Of a stretch of DNA of 64,000 nucleotides, positions 41,401 through 50,351 are shown piece by piece. Origin of the DNA: Symbiodinium sp. CCMP2592 (taxonomy: Eukaryota > Sar > Dinophyceae > Suessiales > Symbiodiniaceae); the NCBI GenBank assembly GCA_905221615.1, contig CAJNDT010004602.1:550994-614993 (forward strand), read 5' to 3'. Numbering within the stretch: position 1 is the stretch's first letter; every line of letters begins with the position of its first letter. Made by a program: the position numbers and the translations under genes. The notes under the pieces were generated by a model. That model was given only the letters and a program-made list of their open reading frames with translations, did no database searches and was not told the DNA's origin.

Positions 41401-42391
41401 TGTCCACCACTCGCTGGCTATTCTCTGGTCCCGATTCCTGCAGTGGTACGCCACAAGCATCATGTAGGCCCCGACGGTTCTCCACATCCGTGCAGAGATT
41501 GTGTTTGTTCTCATAACGGATCAAGACCACATCACCCCGTACGGCTTCGCCTCCGCGTCGCGGTCGGGCTTTGGCCTTGGGTCGTCGGTCCGAGGATGCA
41601 ACACTCACATGATCTGTGGTGTCAACGTCCATTGGCTCAGCCTCTTGTGTAGGTACTCGACGTGGATATCGAAGAAGACTTTCCTTGATAATCTGGACGC
41701 CTCGAAGTACCAGATCCCGGGTCGCAGCATTTTCTGTGCAATTTGACAGAGTGTGTAGATCACTGCCACAAGCGACACAGAACGTGATGCGGTCGCTTCC
41801 GACTGACATTTCGCCCTGAGCGAGTACGCCCACATAGTCCTGAAGCTGCGCGACAAATCCTTCACGAATTGCATGCCTGGGATCAGGGCCTTCTGCACCT
41901 TGTTCTTCTTCGGGTTGCGCATCCACATCTACATCCTGTGCAGGTATTGGTGGAGCAACTGAGAACCCTGGATCGTCCGTGACGTTGTCAGCGGCCTGTG
42001 TCTCGTCGGTTCTCGCAATCTCTACAGGGTAGATATCACCATCGACGATCACTGTGAAATCAATCACGAGGTCAGCGGACATGTTGTTGACGATCTCAGC
42101 GACTGCTTCATTCTTCTTGGGCGGTGTCCTTTTGCGCGGGGAGTCAACCGTGATCAGCTCGATAGCTTCGGCCGACGCATAGCGGAAGAATGATCTTTCG
42201 ATTCCTCTCGCGCACGCATTTGCTCCCTCAAGGCCACCCCAATTCGGAAAATGACTTGGGTGTCTCATTGCAATTGTAAGAAGCCCGAGCGCCAGCTCCA
42301 CTGTGTCACCCAGGAGCTCTTCCTTGGGCAAGACTGACCCTCTGTAGCATTCTTGACGCTCTTCCGGAGTCAAAAGCATCCTCTTCCACAA
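38429..42391 (-). CDS. Large ORF with KptA/Tpt1-like domain
   Basis: A 1320-codon uninterrupted minus-strand ORF. At about residues 612-735 a block beginning GGAFHATACRNLDSIVTQGI, followed by GGRLHSYWGVFAPF, LAVLHVPSQDL and GIMIVGRTIPFHFV, resembles the RNA 2'-phosphotransferase (KptA/Tpt1) or ADP-ribosyltransferase-like fold: YHAT...L.SI...GI.P and the late ..s..g.IP...i strand. True Tpt1 removes the 2'-phosphate left after tRNA splicing using NAD. A zinc ribbon (CPACYNIVPACFSRCTSCW) lies at about 840-860, an acidic linker at about 890-960, and a GKGRNKGKDKGK basic tail at the end. The N-terminal region has a CxxC...C finger (CVACGSDLHTLSNC, about 215). The first codon is TTG; the first ATG is at residue 5. 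Same strand as the copia and recombinase elements and probably retroelement-borne. Confidence 0.5.
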   Translation of the reverse strand: MWKRMLLTPEERQECYRGSVLPKEELLGDTVELALGLLTIAMRHPSHFPNWGGLEGANACARGIERSFFRYASAEAIELITVDSPRKRTPPKKNEAVAEIVNNMSADLVIDFTVIVDGDIYPVEIARTDETQAADNVTDDPGFSVAPPIPAQDVDVDAQPEEEQGAEGPDPRHAIREGFVAQLQDYVGVLAQGEMSVGSDRITFCVACGSDLHTLSNCTENAATRDLVLRGVQIIKESLLRYPRRVPTQEAEPMDVDTTDHVSVASSDRRPKAKARPRRGGEAVRGDVVLIRYENKHNLCTDVENRRGLHDACGVPLQESGPENSQRVVDIIEQLSDHRDRRLPQRGDRPSFAYDENTHSYTNAGYESIGGGRPIRCGILDLIPTKGASFINNRWDLVNEVALRNITRQRRLNADWALSCIQSDLRHRIARRPGSEWLDNRCQVAFNSVIKCDEGGWVMIEDLVRHEPLWTHESRRITEAVSRTDDQQKKRVYNERLQLLFQGNMIAATKRNKAKIRLQFLGVRVKDPGTEVLGSAGSNRLVSVQDQITEIQNNDHCRHGQRYLNICNGWVKPWAVRATSGHSAHSDPQNNLLQLDKNRFAISPSMTLLQRLGGAFHATACRNLDSIVTQGIMPGSEDPDGDFDHRRQFRGNQGGRLHSYWGVFAPFDHRNATTKMRVHGRDAKHMPLAVLHVPSQDLAREDGRITDSGIMIVGRTIPFHFVKEVWFCVPDPRDTHSFALVEKIYDERLEKELVLDYNASPLLPEFERYRTPSKIMELLCEMPPGPHDTSKEQIIRDLTTVLESHRENTVRHHYMDKGIKFVIKNWRPEDLRRDEDGRRMRVCPACYNIVPACFSRCTSCWSQFISSGYYQGSPQRETPTEIPSDFIAQTMEAAAAAVPEAPEEEQEAMEVETVAEPEEIPEPSVVAEDDPEQEPDEEMDIEPGEDFDDAVPEAIAQERRPVFVTGQSLNIDPELQLARTAMQPSYYSGKRNAHCIDANMTALSYMAYVVCRSIYKAWSGFAKWATMPLFQMRESFALGQRYDVLGKWGSLAAVDRETGVSKDVTDEEIIRFAKEPENLKQYDPNGTYTLKRFRTNQMLSLLTRGANMMGIGRDNFNPTTYLKSERDEDVKAMHFCCLNVLCEVIPMVTGHQQFSVLRPTPTGPVDFLYIDPVGILLTHSDQSVQTIGLLVDHSVQMPAHFMDRLNRSKAERQQNPTTKRTEALHHISAADYLPPGGTSILDTPVTTEERESASSSKGPSKGRGRTGGEQHGGWNSNSYYDYTAGKGRNKGKDKGKHREQYPEENLRPWDRDPATTRRWR

Positions 42392-42577
42392 AACTCCAGA
42401 ACCGTATATTGCATAAAGATTCGTGAAACAGTATCCGGGCTCAATATAAAGAATGCCCGAGAATATAATAAGTATTGGAGCCAGTTATCAAAAATGCTCC
42501 CGAATATATTCGCACAACTGAAGTCGCGATCTCTTTTCTTCCGAGCACTCGAAAGGGGCTGTTCGAAAAGGGTTTTC

Positions 42578-42596
42578 GCACCGACAGCTTCGGTGC
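42578..42596. terminator. Perfect 7-bp hairpin past the RT ORF
   Basis: GCACCGA and TCGGTGC with a five-base loop, about 50 bp downstream of the stop of the 1276-codon ORF (minus strand) and at the edge of AT-rich sequence. It may mark the 3' end of the recombinase element or of its transcript. Confidence 0.35.
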
Positions 42597-42647
42597 ATAA
42601 CACGTGTGGTAGAGTTTCCACAAAGCGGTTTGCGGTAAGAGAATCCG

Positions 42648-45600
42648 CTATGTGTCAGCACCCGATTGCCCCCATAACAAGTGCTGCCATGGAATGCATC
42701 CAGGGAACGTCTCTGCACTGACCAGGCCCAACGCTCTGGCCACATCATCGCCTTTGCCCCTTGAAGGTCCGTCGGCGATGTTCGACTTCGACGGTACTCG
42801 AGCGTACCACGCGTAGGAGATCATGTTGTCTTCAAGCCTACACAGCTCGCGAAGCATGCGATCCATAATGCAAGATTTGCTCACGCCCTTCACAAGGGCC
42901 AGACGTGCAGGCTCATTGTCTATCCAATAGACGACTCGCCTGCCCTCCAGCCGTTCCCGGAAAACAAGCTTTGCACAGAAAATGGCATACAACTCGACCT
43001 GGCAGATCAAGTGTTCGCTGGCCTCGTTTCGCCATGCGTTCCTGAGCTCAGGCGGGAGCTCACCTTGCAACACACGCGTGAAGCCGTCGGCCGAATCAAT
43101 CATCACGGCCCCTATGCCAGCGAAGTCGCCTTCAAGAGACCCATCCGTGAAGATGTGAACCACCTCCTTTCGATCTGACACCTTCACCTCCCTTGGACGG
43201 GCACTGCCAAGAAAATCCAAAGCCCGATCACAAAGCTTTGCAAACTCCTCGGGAGAGGGAAAAGCTTCACCATGGACTATCCTATTCAAGTCAGCGCAAA
43301 TGTGATTTAGCGACATGCCCACACATGAGCCTGCCGCAAAACGCAAAAGTCCAAGCAACACCTGGCCAAAATGCTTTGTCATCGATCCCTCGGCTTTGAC
43401 CTTGCCAAACAACTCCACGAGCCGCTCTATTCTTCCCGGTTTGTTTGAAATCGAGAGCTTCCCCAAGTGAAGATGTTCCACTGTCATTTTGAGTCCCAGA
43501 ACACTGCATGATGCATCGAAGGGCAAACCTTTGGATCCAGTCCCCGTCTCGGCATATCGGATGCCAAGCAGACTCAGCATGCGGCCGCACGCCTCATCAG
43601 TTGCCTCTGCCATGTCGGAGCGGGATAACATCGGGTAGTCATCATAGAAGTACGAGCACACCACGTTCAAGACTTTGGTGAACAAGAAATGTATGGCCCG
43701 ACTTATACGGTTAAAGCTAAAAACGCTGGCAGCGGCACCAAACATTAAGGCGTTCGCCACATACCAGGTTGGCGTGCCTTTTTCGTCGAAAATGACTATA
43801 ACCGAAAGGCACCTATCCCGCTCGCTTACACAAAATTGTTTGTAAGCCTTCGACAAGTCTAGGCATTTGACCTTCCATGGAACATGCACACCCAGGTCCT
43901 TTTGCATCTTTGCAACAGCCAGTGCCATGGCCGTAAAGTACGCACTATCCTGGAGCCTCAAGCGGATGGCCGACCCATAAGCATCGTTGAGGTGGGCCTC
44001 GTGGCCGTCATCAATGGGACGCTTCTTATCGGACTGCTGAAGGAGAAATCTCCTCACAGCCACCCAATCTTGGGTTCCGAGGTGGTCTGACACTGCATCC
44101 TCGGACTCGAACGGTCCCGTAAGGAAACCTTCAGCCGTCTCTTCATCTGAGACCTTCCGAAGTTCAGCCGCCTCGTCCGCAGAGACTTTCCTGGGATTTG
44201 CAAGGATGGCTTTCCTCAAGTCCGGGGCTGCAGCTCTTAAGGCCTCGGGAGAGAGCTTTGCCAGCCTGACGCGCGTTTCAAAGCATTCGGGCTTCGGAGC
44301 GGACCCCACTAGATGTGACCCGTCGCTAACGAGGTCCACGACCCCCATGTCATCAAAGCCGTGCTGCGACAACAGGTCGCGCAGCAACAGAATGCGCTTT
44401 CCTTTGAGGACTTTTTGCATCCAAGGTGGCTTTGACTGATGCAGTGCTCTCTCCTGCGACTCAAGTTGCTTGGCCCGGATCTCCATCTTAGTCAGGGCAA
44501 TCTTTTGCTTAAGCTTAAGCACCTTAGCCTCCGAAGTAAGATTTTCCTTGATGGCCATCATGGTGGCTTCGGCCAGAGGGTTGTTCGAGTCCATTGGATG
44601 CGGCAGCTTAAGGGCCTCCTTTACCCACACTTCGGGACTACGATAAACCCCAACGGTAACCATCCCCTGCCCCGCACCAGGCTCGGGTCCTGCGTGCCGC
44701 GGGGTTTCACACAAGGGGTTGGGGACTAAACCCGAAGAGGCAGGCGAGGGGACAGGGTTTCCCTCTGGGGGCCCAGGGTGCTCGACAATGGACGAAGGCT
44801 CATGGTCAGAGGGTTTCGGCAGGCCCCCCGTCTTCACCCCAATCATTGGGGCCGTGAGAACCTTCATGCAAGATTCGTCGACGGCCGACTTGGGCACATG
44901 CTTTATGGCGGCAAACTCGGAGATGAGAGGCTGGCTCTTGCGATGCTGCACGCCTTGGGCGGCGTAAGCAGCATGTTGCACGTCCAGCGGCCGCGGGCAA
45001 AAGGAGAGGCCAGAGGCCTGAGCTTGGGCGCTGAAGCGTGCAGCCAAGGCTTCAGCAAGCTGGACGGGATAGGATGCCTCGAGGTGAGTGGCGAAAACCC
45101 AGCCATGGGGCCCGCGCTGAGCCCCCCAAGGGGCGTGATCATGAGAGCGATCGCAACGGGCACACAAGTCGGCCATCTGCTTGCAATTGGTGAGCAACCG
45201 CGTAGTTTTCGGCCGAGCCCCGCCATACATGCAGTGATCAAACTCCACCTGAAAGGTTCTGTGGCTGAAGCGATGCCAGGCTGCTTTAGGGCGGGCACGA
45301 GCCAGCGAAGCAAAAACGGCCCAAAAGTGGCTGTTGGCGGGATTCTCAAGCGTGAAAGGCACAGCATTCTCAAGCGCCCAGCAGACCAAGTTGAAAGTGA
45401 AGAGGTAGAGCAGGTTTGCCTGCCGCACGCGGTGGTATTGAGATGAGGCTTTGTCAAGGCTTGGCAAACCCAAGGGATACCGAGCAGATCGCAAGGGCTT
45501 GGGCTCTCGAACGCCCTGTTTCAGCAGCGCTGACGGCAGGGGGCGCTCACGGGCTCGGCTGGCGGTACCGCAAGGCGGGGCTATATGCACTGCATCAGGA

Positions 45601-46478
45601 GGGGTTGCCCGAAGACGATCCATAAGCAGATCTTGCTGGGCCTCTTGAGCGAGATCCAAGCGCACTGTTGGCATAAGAGCGGCGCGAGGCCGGTGATCGA
45701 CGGCCAGAGTTGCAAAGCCAGCGGCGAAGAGGGCCCGAGACAAAACAGCGGTGCCGCTGAAGACCTCCACCGCAAAAGGCTGGCGGCTCAGCTTGTGGAT
45801 AGAATGCTGACACGCGGCAAAGCCCAAGCTGGAAGCGAAGTCAGCATCAGCGGTCGACAAATTGTCGATGAAATTTGTTGTGTATGCAACTAAGACTACA
45901 CGGCGGCCAGACCATGGTAAGGTTGCATGTAGGGCCGATCTGGCTGAGAAGACAGCAGGGCCCGGGATCGTTGGCAAAGCAACTCCCAGAAGCCTCTTGC
46001 CATTCACCTCCAGGGGCGTGAGGCCCTGAGCATTCTGGACCCAGACTTCGCCGCCTGAGTAATCAGACAGCCCGAAAACAGCATTGCGAGCCGACTCTAG
46101 GTTATGAGTGTCGCGGTGCGCGACAGTGCAAACGCTGTCAAGGATGACTATGGCAGAAAAGGAGTGGCTGGGGCACTCCTGTAACACAAAACGGGTAAAA
46201 ACTTTAGTGCTTAAAGGGAAAAGGCGGCAGTTGTTTCGCAATCCCACAAGGTTTCCATGCACCCAGGTGCCGGTGCCGAAGGAAAAACCTCCAGCTTCTG
46301 CACGCCCAGCAGTAGGCGCATCCTCGTGAGGGAGCAAGTCAAAAAGCTTCAGCAAATCTACACGACTGGCCGAAGAAAGTTCCAAAAGGGATGTTGCAAA
46401 GATTTCGGCAGGGTGCAAAGGAGGGCCCCTTGGCTCTGCAAGCACATTTGCCTGGCACTGCGACGACTGGGAATCCAC
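42648..46478 (-). CDS. Polyprotein: dioxygenase-like, C5-methyltransferase-like, RT, RNase H
   Basis: A 1276-codon intact ORF. Residues about 105-205 hold a 2OG-Fe(II) oxygenase-like core: His 121 and Asp 123 in VAHRDTHN, His 184 in LHATLPW and Arg 193 in RRVVLVAYT. Residues about 235-480 resemble a DNA cytosine-5 methyltransferase: VFSGTAVLSRAL for cofactor binding, APPCGTAS (Cys 303, the catalytic PC motif) and LENPANS (378-380, the ENV-like motif). Then comes the RT, with motif A LDLSKAYKQ (Asp about 873) and motif C YFYDDYP (about 944-950), and RNase H, with IFTDGSLEG (about 1108) and WIDNEPARLAL (about 1187), ending SKSNIADGPSR. The RT/RH type and the recombinase upstream place it with DIRS-like elements. 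The dioxygenase block is shared with the ORF at 29849-30886. Confidence 0.8.
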   Translation of the reverse strand: MDSQSSQCQANVLAEPRGPPLHPAEIFATSLLELSSASRVDLLKLFDLLPHEDAPTAGRAEAGGFSFGTGTWVHGNLVGLRNNCRLFPLSTKVFTRFVLQECPSHSFSAIVILDSVCTVAHRDTHNLESARNAVFGLSDYSGGEVWVQNAQGLTPLEVNGKRLLGVALPTIPGPAVFSARSALHATLPWSGRRVVLVAYTTNFIDNLSTADADFASSLGFAACQHSIHKLSRQPFAVEVFSGTAVLSRALFAAGFATLAVDHRPRAALMPTVRLDLAQEAQQDLLMDRLRATPPDAVHIAPPCGTASRARERPLPSALLKQGVREPKPLRSARYPLGLPSLDKASSQYHRVRQANLLYLFTFNLVCWALENAVPFTLENPANSHFWAVFASLARARPKAAWHRFSHRTFQVEFDHCMYGGARPKTTRLLTNCKQMADLCARCDRSHDHAPWGAQRGPHGWVFATHLEASYPVQLAEALAARFSAQAQASGLSFCPRPLDVQHAAYAAQGVQHRKSQPLISEFAAIKHVPKSAVDESCMKVLTAPMIGVKTGGLPKPSDHEPSSIVEHPGPPEGNPVPSPASSGLVPNPLCETPRHAGPEPGAGQGMVTVGVYRSPEVWVKEALKLPHPMDSNNPLAEATMMAIKENLTSEAKVLKLKQKIALTKMEIRAKQLESQERALHQSKPPWMQKVLKGKRILLLRDLLSQHGFDDMGVVDLVSDGSHLVGSAPKPECFETRVRLAKLSPEALRAAAPDLRKAILANPRKVSADEAAELRKVSDEETAEGFLTGPFESEDAVSDHLGTQDWVAVRRFLLQQSDKKRPIDDGHEAHLNDAYGSAIRLRLQDSAYFTAMALAVAKMQKDLGVHVPWKVKCLDLSKAYKQFCVSERDRCLSVIVIFDEKGTPTWYVANALMFGAAASVFSFNRISRAIHFLFTKVLNVVCSYFYDDYPMLSRSDMAEATDEACGRMLSLLGIRYAETGTGSKGLPFDASCSVLGLKMTVEHLHLGKLSISNKPGRIERLVELFGKVKAEGSMTKHFGQVLLGLLRFAAGSCVGMSLNHICADLNRIVHGEAFPSPEEFAKLCDRALDFLGSARPREVKVSDRKEVVHIFTDGSLEGDFAGIGAVMIDSADGFTRVLQGELPPELRNAWRNEASEHLICQVELYAIFCAKLVFRERLEGRRVVYWIDNEPARLALVKGVSKSCIMDRMLRELCRLEDNMISYAWYARVPSKSNIADGPSRGKGDDVARALGLVSAETFPGCIPWQHLLWGQSGADT

Positions 46479-46505
46479 AGGGTGCGCCGCGGTCCCTGCG
46501 GGCTT

Positions 46506-47711
46506 TCACTGATTCGGGCGAGCCTTTGTGCACTCGTGCCCCGGGTGGGCACCACCACAGCCTTTCCACCAACACAGGTGAAAGCCTCGCCCGCACCTGC
46601 CTTTCTTGGACACCTTGAACTTGCAGGAGCCGCAGTTAAAGGCGAAACACACAGGTTTGTCATTCACCTTAGTGACTGCTCCCTCAGGCACGGTAATGGA
46701 AGCAGCAGTTCCACGATCCTTGCCTTTCTTGCCTTTGCCTTTGCCTCGGCCTTTGGGGGTGTCACCTTTCTCGGAGCGCTTGAGAGGATTGGACGGCAAG
46801 CTCTGGGCAGGCAGGTGATTCAGAAACTGCAACACATCACTGTGATCGCTGAGGAGCTTAAGCTGTTCATCAAGCGGTTTGACGCGGCCCGGGGCGGCAG
46901 CAAGGGCTCCTAGCAGATTGGAGGCGGCCAGGGTGAACAAGTGACGATCGGCTGCCACGATTTGAGTCAACGCCACTCCGTGGTAGCCAGGAGGGGAAGG
47001 CCGCTCAAGTGTCACAAAAAGCTTATGCACCCAAGCCTCCATGGCCTGATATGTCGCGAGGCCCGCAAGATCAAAGGCGAGGCTCCTTCGCGCCCAAGCC
47101 TGGCGAAGGGTCCACTCGGAACCCGTGTCACAATGTTCGAACTTGTCAAGCTTGGAAGTGACCTTAAGGTTTCCATCTGAATCAATCGACAAAGCTTTGT
47201 CTGCTTTGGCCGACTGAATTTCCTGAGCCCTTGAGAGGTACTTACCGGGAGGCAGGTAGACTAGTGTCCCGGTTTCAAGCATTTCCACAAGTCGATCTAC
47301 CACACCATGGGATGGTGTGGTTTCTGGCGAAAAATGTATCCCTGTGAGCCGGGATTCCTGCGCCTTTTGCCTGGCAAGGCGCTCGGCAACTGGCATCTTC
47401 CTGGTGACGAAATCGTTTGAAGGCTCCACTCGGTTCTTCATGTCACTGATTGAGAGGGCCTGGGCCTCGAAAAGCAAACGTCGCAAGCAGGAAACCTGGT
47501 GGTGGTCGGGTGCCGGTGTGAAGACTGCACGAATCCATTCCTTGACCTCTTCCTCGCTGACGCTGTTGGGCGAGGCTGAAACTGCGAAAGCCAAGGCGCC
47601 AAAAGTGCTGTATCCCTGCGCTTCCAGGGTGGCGTGATTTGCAGCAGAGAGTCCCACCTTCAAAGCACGTTCTTTAAAGGCTGCTTCCGAGTCCAATGTC
47701 ACTCCGGCCAT
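46506..47711 (-). CDS. Gag-like protein with Cys/His-rich tail
   Basis: A 401-codon ORF directly upstream of the RT ORF (27-bp gap). The long N-terminal part is helical and unrecognised. A basic stretch (KGRGKGKGKKGKD) at about 325-340 is followed by a Cys/His-rich tail FNCGSCKF...CGRGFHLCWWKGCGGAHPGHEC, a zinc-knuckle-like nucleic-acid-binding end typical of gag proteins. The order gag then RT is usual for retroelements. ATG 47711 gives MAGVTLDSEA. Confidence 0.6.
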   Translation of the reverse strand: MAGVTLDSEAAFKERALKVGLSAANHATLEAQGYSTFGALAFAVSASPNSVSEEEVKEWIRAVFTPAPDHHQVSCLRRLLFEAQALSISDMKNRVEPSNDFVTRKMPVAERLARQKAQESRLTGIHFSPETTPSHGVVDRLVEMLETGTLVYLPPGKYLSRAQEIQSAKADKALSIDSDGNLKVTSKLDKFEHCDTGSEWTLRQAWARRSLAFDLAGLATYQAMEAWVHKLFVTLERPSPPGYHGVALTQIVAADRHLFTLAASNLLGALAAAPGRVKPLDEQLKLLSDHSDVLQFLNHLPAQSLPSNPLKRSEKGDTPKGRGKGKGKKGKDRGTAASITVPEGAVTKVNDKPVCFAFNCGSCKFKVSKKGRCGRGFHLCWWKGCGGAHPGHECTKARPNQ

Positions 47712-47892
47712 GCTCGCAACCCTCTAGCGCTAAGTGACTTGAGTCAAGCGCCTCACACAAACAGAAATTCGTGCGATAACTGCAGGCTGTCACTGAGACC
47801 GACGACACACCATGTTTTGCCTAAGCTGCATGCAGGCAAAGGTGCGAGGATGGGCCAAGGCCCAGATCTCCTCTGATCGTCGAAAGCTCGCC
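47712..47892 (-). other. Spacer between recombinase and gag-like ORFs
   Basis: Non-coding gap of 181 bp. No structure noticed. Confidence 0.4.
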
Positions 47893-50094
47893 TCAAACCG
47901 GCTCCCGGTCGCGCGCTCTCCGGCACTGAATGCAGCAATCTGGATCTGCTGCTGCCGCGCCGGCCCTTCCGAATTTCATGTACGCTGCGGTCAAGAAACG
48001 ACCACAAAAGAAATCCGTGCTTCGAGGGTCCTTCAGGCAGTGAACAACGCCTGACACCCGGTGCACGTAAACAAGTTCCAAGTCCACCGGCTGCTGAAAA
48101 GGTGCTCTCGCCACATCGGCTCGGTCTTCCCCCGAGAGTGCTTCCTCGCTCCCTTCGGAAGTCGAGCCACCCTCCTCTCCGCTAGCCTCATCGAGAGGCC
48201 CGATTGCGGGAGGGATCGTGTTTGCCTTAGGCTCAGTTGGCCTTCTATGCGAGTTTTCAGCGGCTGCAGCGAGGACTCTATCAACCTCCGGCAAATCCGG
48301 ATCATAGCGTCCCTCACGAATGTCGATGAACATCGCGAGGATCTTGCCGTAGAGAGCGGTGTATGCCTGCCTAGAGTAGATCAAAGGAGACTTGTCTTTG
48401 GGCTTCACGTGATGGCCCACCAACCTCTGGTCACCAGAGGAGAAAGAGACCGTCGGGCACCGGGAGGTCCAAGTAGTAAGTGTCGCCTTCAGCGAGTGGG
48501 AGCCGCGCTTCAGGACTTCTTCCTCTTCAAAGCCAGCCCTCAAGAGGAAATCTTGCAACCAAGAGGTAGCCTCCCCCGCTAACATAGGCAGGGAAGTCCA
48601 TTCTCCGGAAGTTTCCGACCAGCCCGGCAGGGCGAAGGCCCCAAGCTTCAATCCTTGGTTTTGGCGAGCTTCGAGCCAACGGTTTGCCCACGGAAGCTTT
48701 ACACCCGATCCAATCGCTGCATAGGGCAGCAGCCGGGTTTTGGCCTCCTGAGTCTTCGAAGTCTTCGAGGTGAGGCCTTCCGCAATCACAAAGGTCTCGC
48801 CATGGGAGGTTTGCACGGTGATTGACTTCAGCCTTTGCGAATCCGTCCACCTCGCCCCCGAGTGTAGGCAAAATAGGTGCTGCCCCATGATACAAGCGTC
48901 TCGGTCGTTCTCCATGTCGATAGCCGTTTCCAGCGCCACGACCATCTTAAGAGTGAGCTCATCCCGTTGATTTAGGGGGGCCTTTGTCAGGTAGAGGTCT
49001 GCTGCCAAACCCTTGACCCTTGCACTGATGCAGTCGTCGAGGGCGACGTGCCTCAAGACGGCCACCCCATGCAAGAAGCGAAGAGCTTCCAGGAACTGGG
49101 AGGCCGAAGTGGGGCCCCCTTGGCCACTCTGGAAAACCTTCATGTAGTCGAAGAGGTGCTTTTCACCGAAAGAAAGCGGCGAGTGCAGGGAGCCGTTCAG
49201 TGCCCACCTAAAGAACTTCAGAAGGGCCGAAGTTCTCTTGCATAGGGTGCTGGTGGCCTTCAAGCGGAAAGCCGCCACGAAAGAGCTTTTGATCTCGTCT
49301 TCTTCAGCCGCACGACCGACCAAGCCTGCTAGGCTCATCCCCAGCTGAGTGGCCTCGACGTCGAAGAGGATCATAAACTTCAAGTTCTTTAGCGCGTGTG
49401 ATCTAGCCTCTTCCTCGGACCTCTGCACAGGCATCCTTTCCAAGTATTTTCGAACCATGGGGTTCAGCTTCAGATTAAGCTCCGTCTCCAATGCCGGCTC
49501 GGGGTCCAGTGAGGTAGCAACCTCGGGGATGCCAATCAGCCTCAAAGGTCTCTTAACTTCCCAAGCGTAGCTCAATCTGCCTGGGAGCTCCCAGGCTTGT
49601 TTCGGCACTGTCTCGGCAGCCTGCTTCCTTTCAAGCTCCGCCGCAACCCTTTGCACATCCCTGTCGTCCATAGGCGAAGCCAAGAGTTTCGGAGCTTCGG
49701 GTCCACGTTCAACAACTGACCACACTGAAGCCTCAGCTTCGTCACTGGCAGGCCGGCGCACATCGCCGTACCAAGCTTCCTCGGCTGCGGAACCGAGATC
49801 GCTCCAGCCACTCACTCCCAAGCAGGTGCCGTCATCAGCCTCCTGAAGATCAAGTTGGTCCCTCGCGTCACTTCCAGCCCGGGACAGCAAATCGTCAAGA
49901 TGTTGTTGAAACTCGAGATCGCCTTGTTCGTCCTCCAACCGGACGGGGCTTTCGCAACGAGGCTGTCCTTCTGAAAGATGAGAGTTTTGGTCTGGCTCTG
50001 GCTGAATAGGGACTCCTTCAGCCGGGGCTTCCTGCGGAGGTTCCTGGGCCGTAGAACCCCTTAATTCACAGGAATCGGCCGCAAAGGATTCCAT
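47893..50094 (-). CDS. Tyrosine recombinase (YR integrase)
   Basis: A 733-codon ORF. The C-terminal half carries the catalytic set of phage-integrase-type recombinases: Arg in LHSGARWTDSQR (about 414), box II HSLKATLTTW (His about 534, with Lys where Arg is usual), LVGHHVKPK (His about 559), and the nucleophilic Tyr probably in LIYSRQAYTALY (about 570-577). It would cut and join DNA through a 3'-phosphotyrosine link to insert the element's DNA copy. The acidic N-terminal half (about 1-200) is not recognised, and a core-binding domain is likely at about 230-370. It lies upstream of gag and RT, the reverse of classical DIRS order. ATG 50094 gives MESFAADSCE. Confidence 0.75.
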   Translation of the reverse strand: MESFAADSCELRGSTAQEPPQEAPAEGVPIQPEPDQNSHLSEGQPRCESPVRLEDEQGDLEFQQHLDDLLSRAGSDARDQLDLQEADDGTCLGVSGWSDLGSAAEEAWYGDVRRPASDEAEASVWSVVERGPEAPKLLASPMDDRDVQRVAAELERKQAAETVPKQAWELPGRLSYAWEVKRPLRLIGIPEVATSLDPEPALETELNLKLNPMVRKYLERMPVQRSEEEARSHALKNLKFMILFDVEATQLGMSLAGLVGRAAEEDEIKSSFVAAFRLKATSTLCKRTSALLKFFRWALNGSLHSPLSFGEKHLFDYMKVFQSGQGGPTSASQFLEALRFLHGVAVLRHVALDDCISARVKGLAADLYLTKAPLNQRDELTLKMVVALETAIDMENDRDACIMGQHLFCLHSGARWTDSQRLKSITVQTSHGETFVIAEGLTSKTSKTQEAKTRLLPYAAIGSGVKLPWANRWLEARQNQGLKLGAFALPGWSETSGEWTSLPMLAGEATSWLQDFLLRAGFEEEEVLKRGSHSLKATLTTWTSRCPTVSFSSGDQRLVGHHVKPKDKSPLIYSRQAYTALYGKILAMFIDIREGRYDPDLPEVDRVLAAAAENSHRRPTEPKANTIPPAIGPLDEASGEEGGSTSEGSEEALSGEDRADVARAPFQQPVDLELVYVHRVSGVVHCLKDPRSTDFFCGRFLTAAYMKFGRAGAAAADPDCCIQCRRARDREPV

Positions 50095-50351
50095 GGCAGA
50101 ACAAAGCCTGGGTCAACAGCTTGAAACAAAACTTGCATGACGAAGCTCAGCCAAGTTTTCGAAGGCTTGCAACATGTGCAATCAAGGCAACACGCAAGAC
50201 TGCGGGGCACAGCGCTGAGCTTTCTAGCACGATGTCCTCCTGAGCTCAAAATTGTAGCGGAGTCCTGGAAAAGAGGCGACCTTCAGGAGGCCGCGTGGCA
50301 CGATCCAGGGTTGGGGGTCCGCCGGAAAGCAAGGGCATCGGCTGAGGCAGG

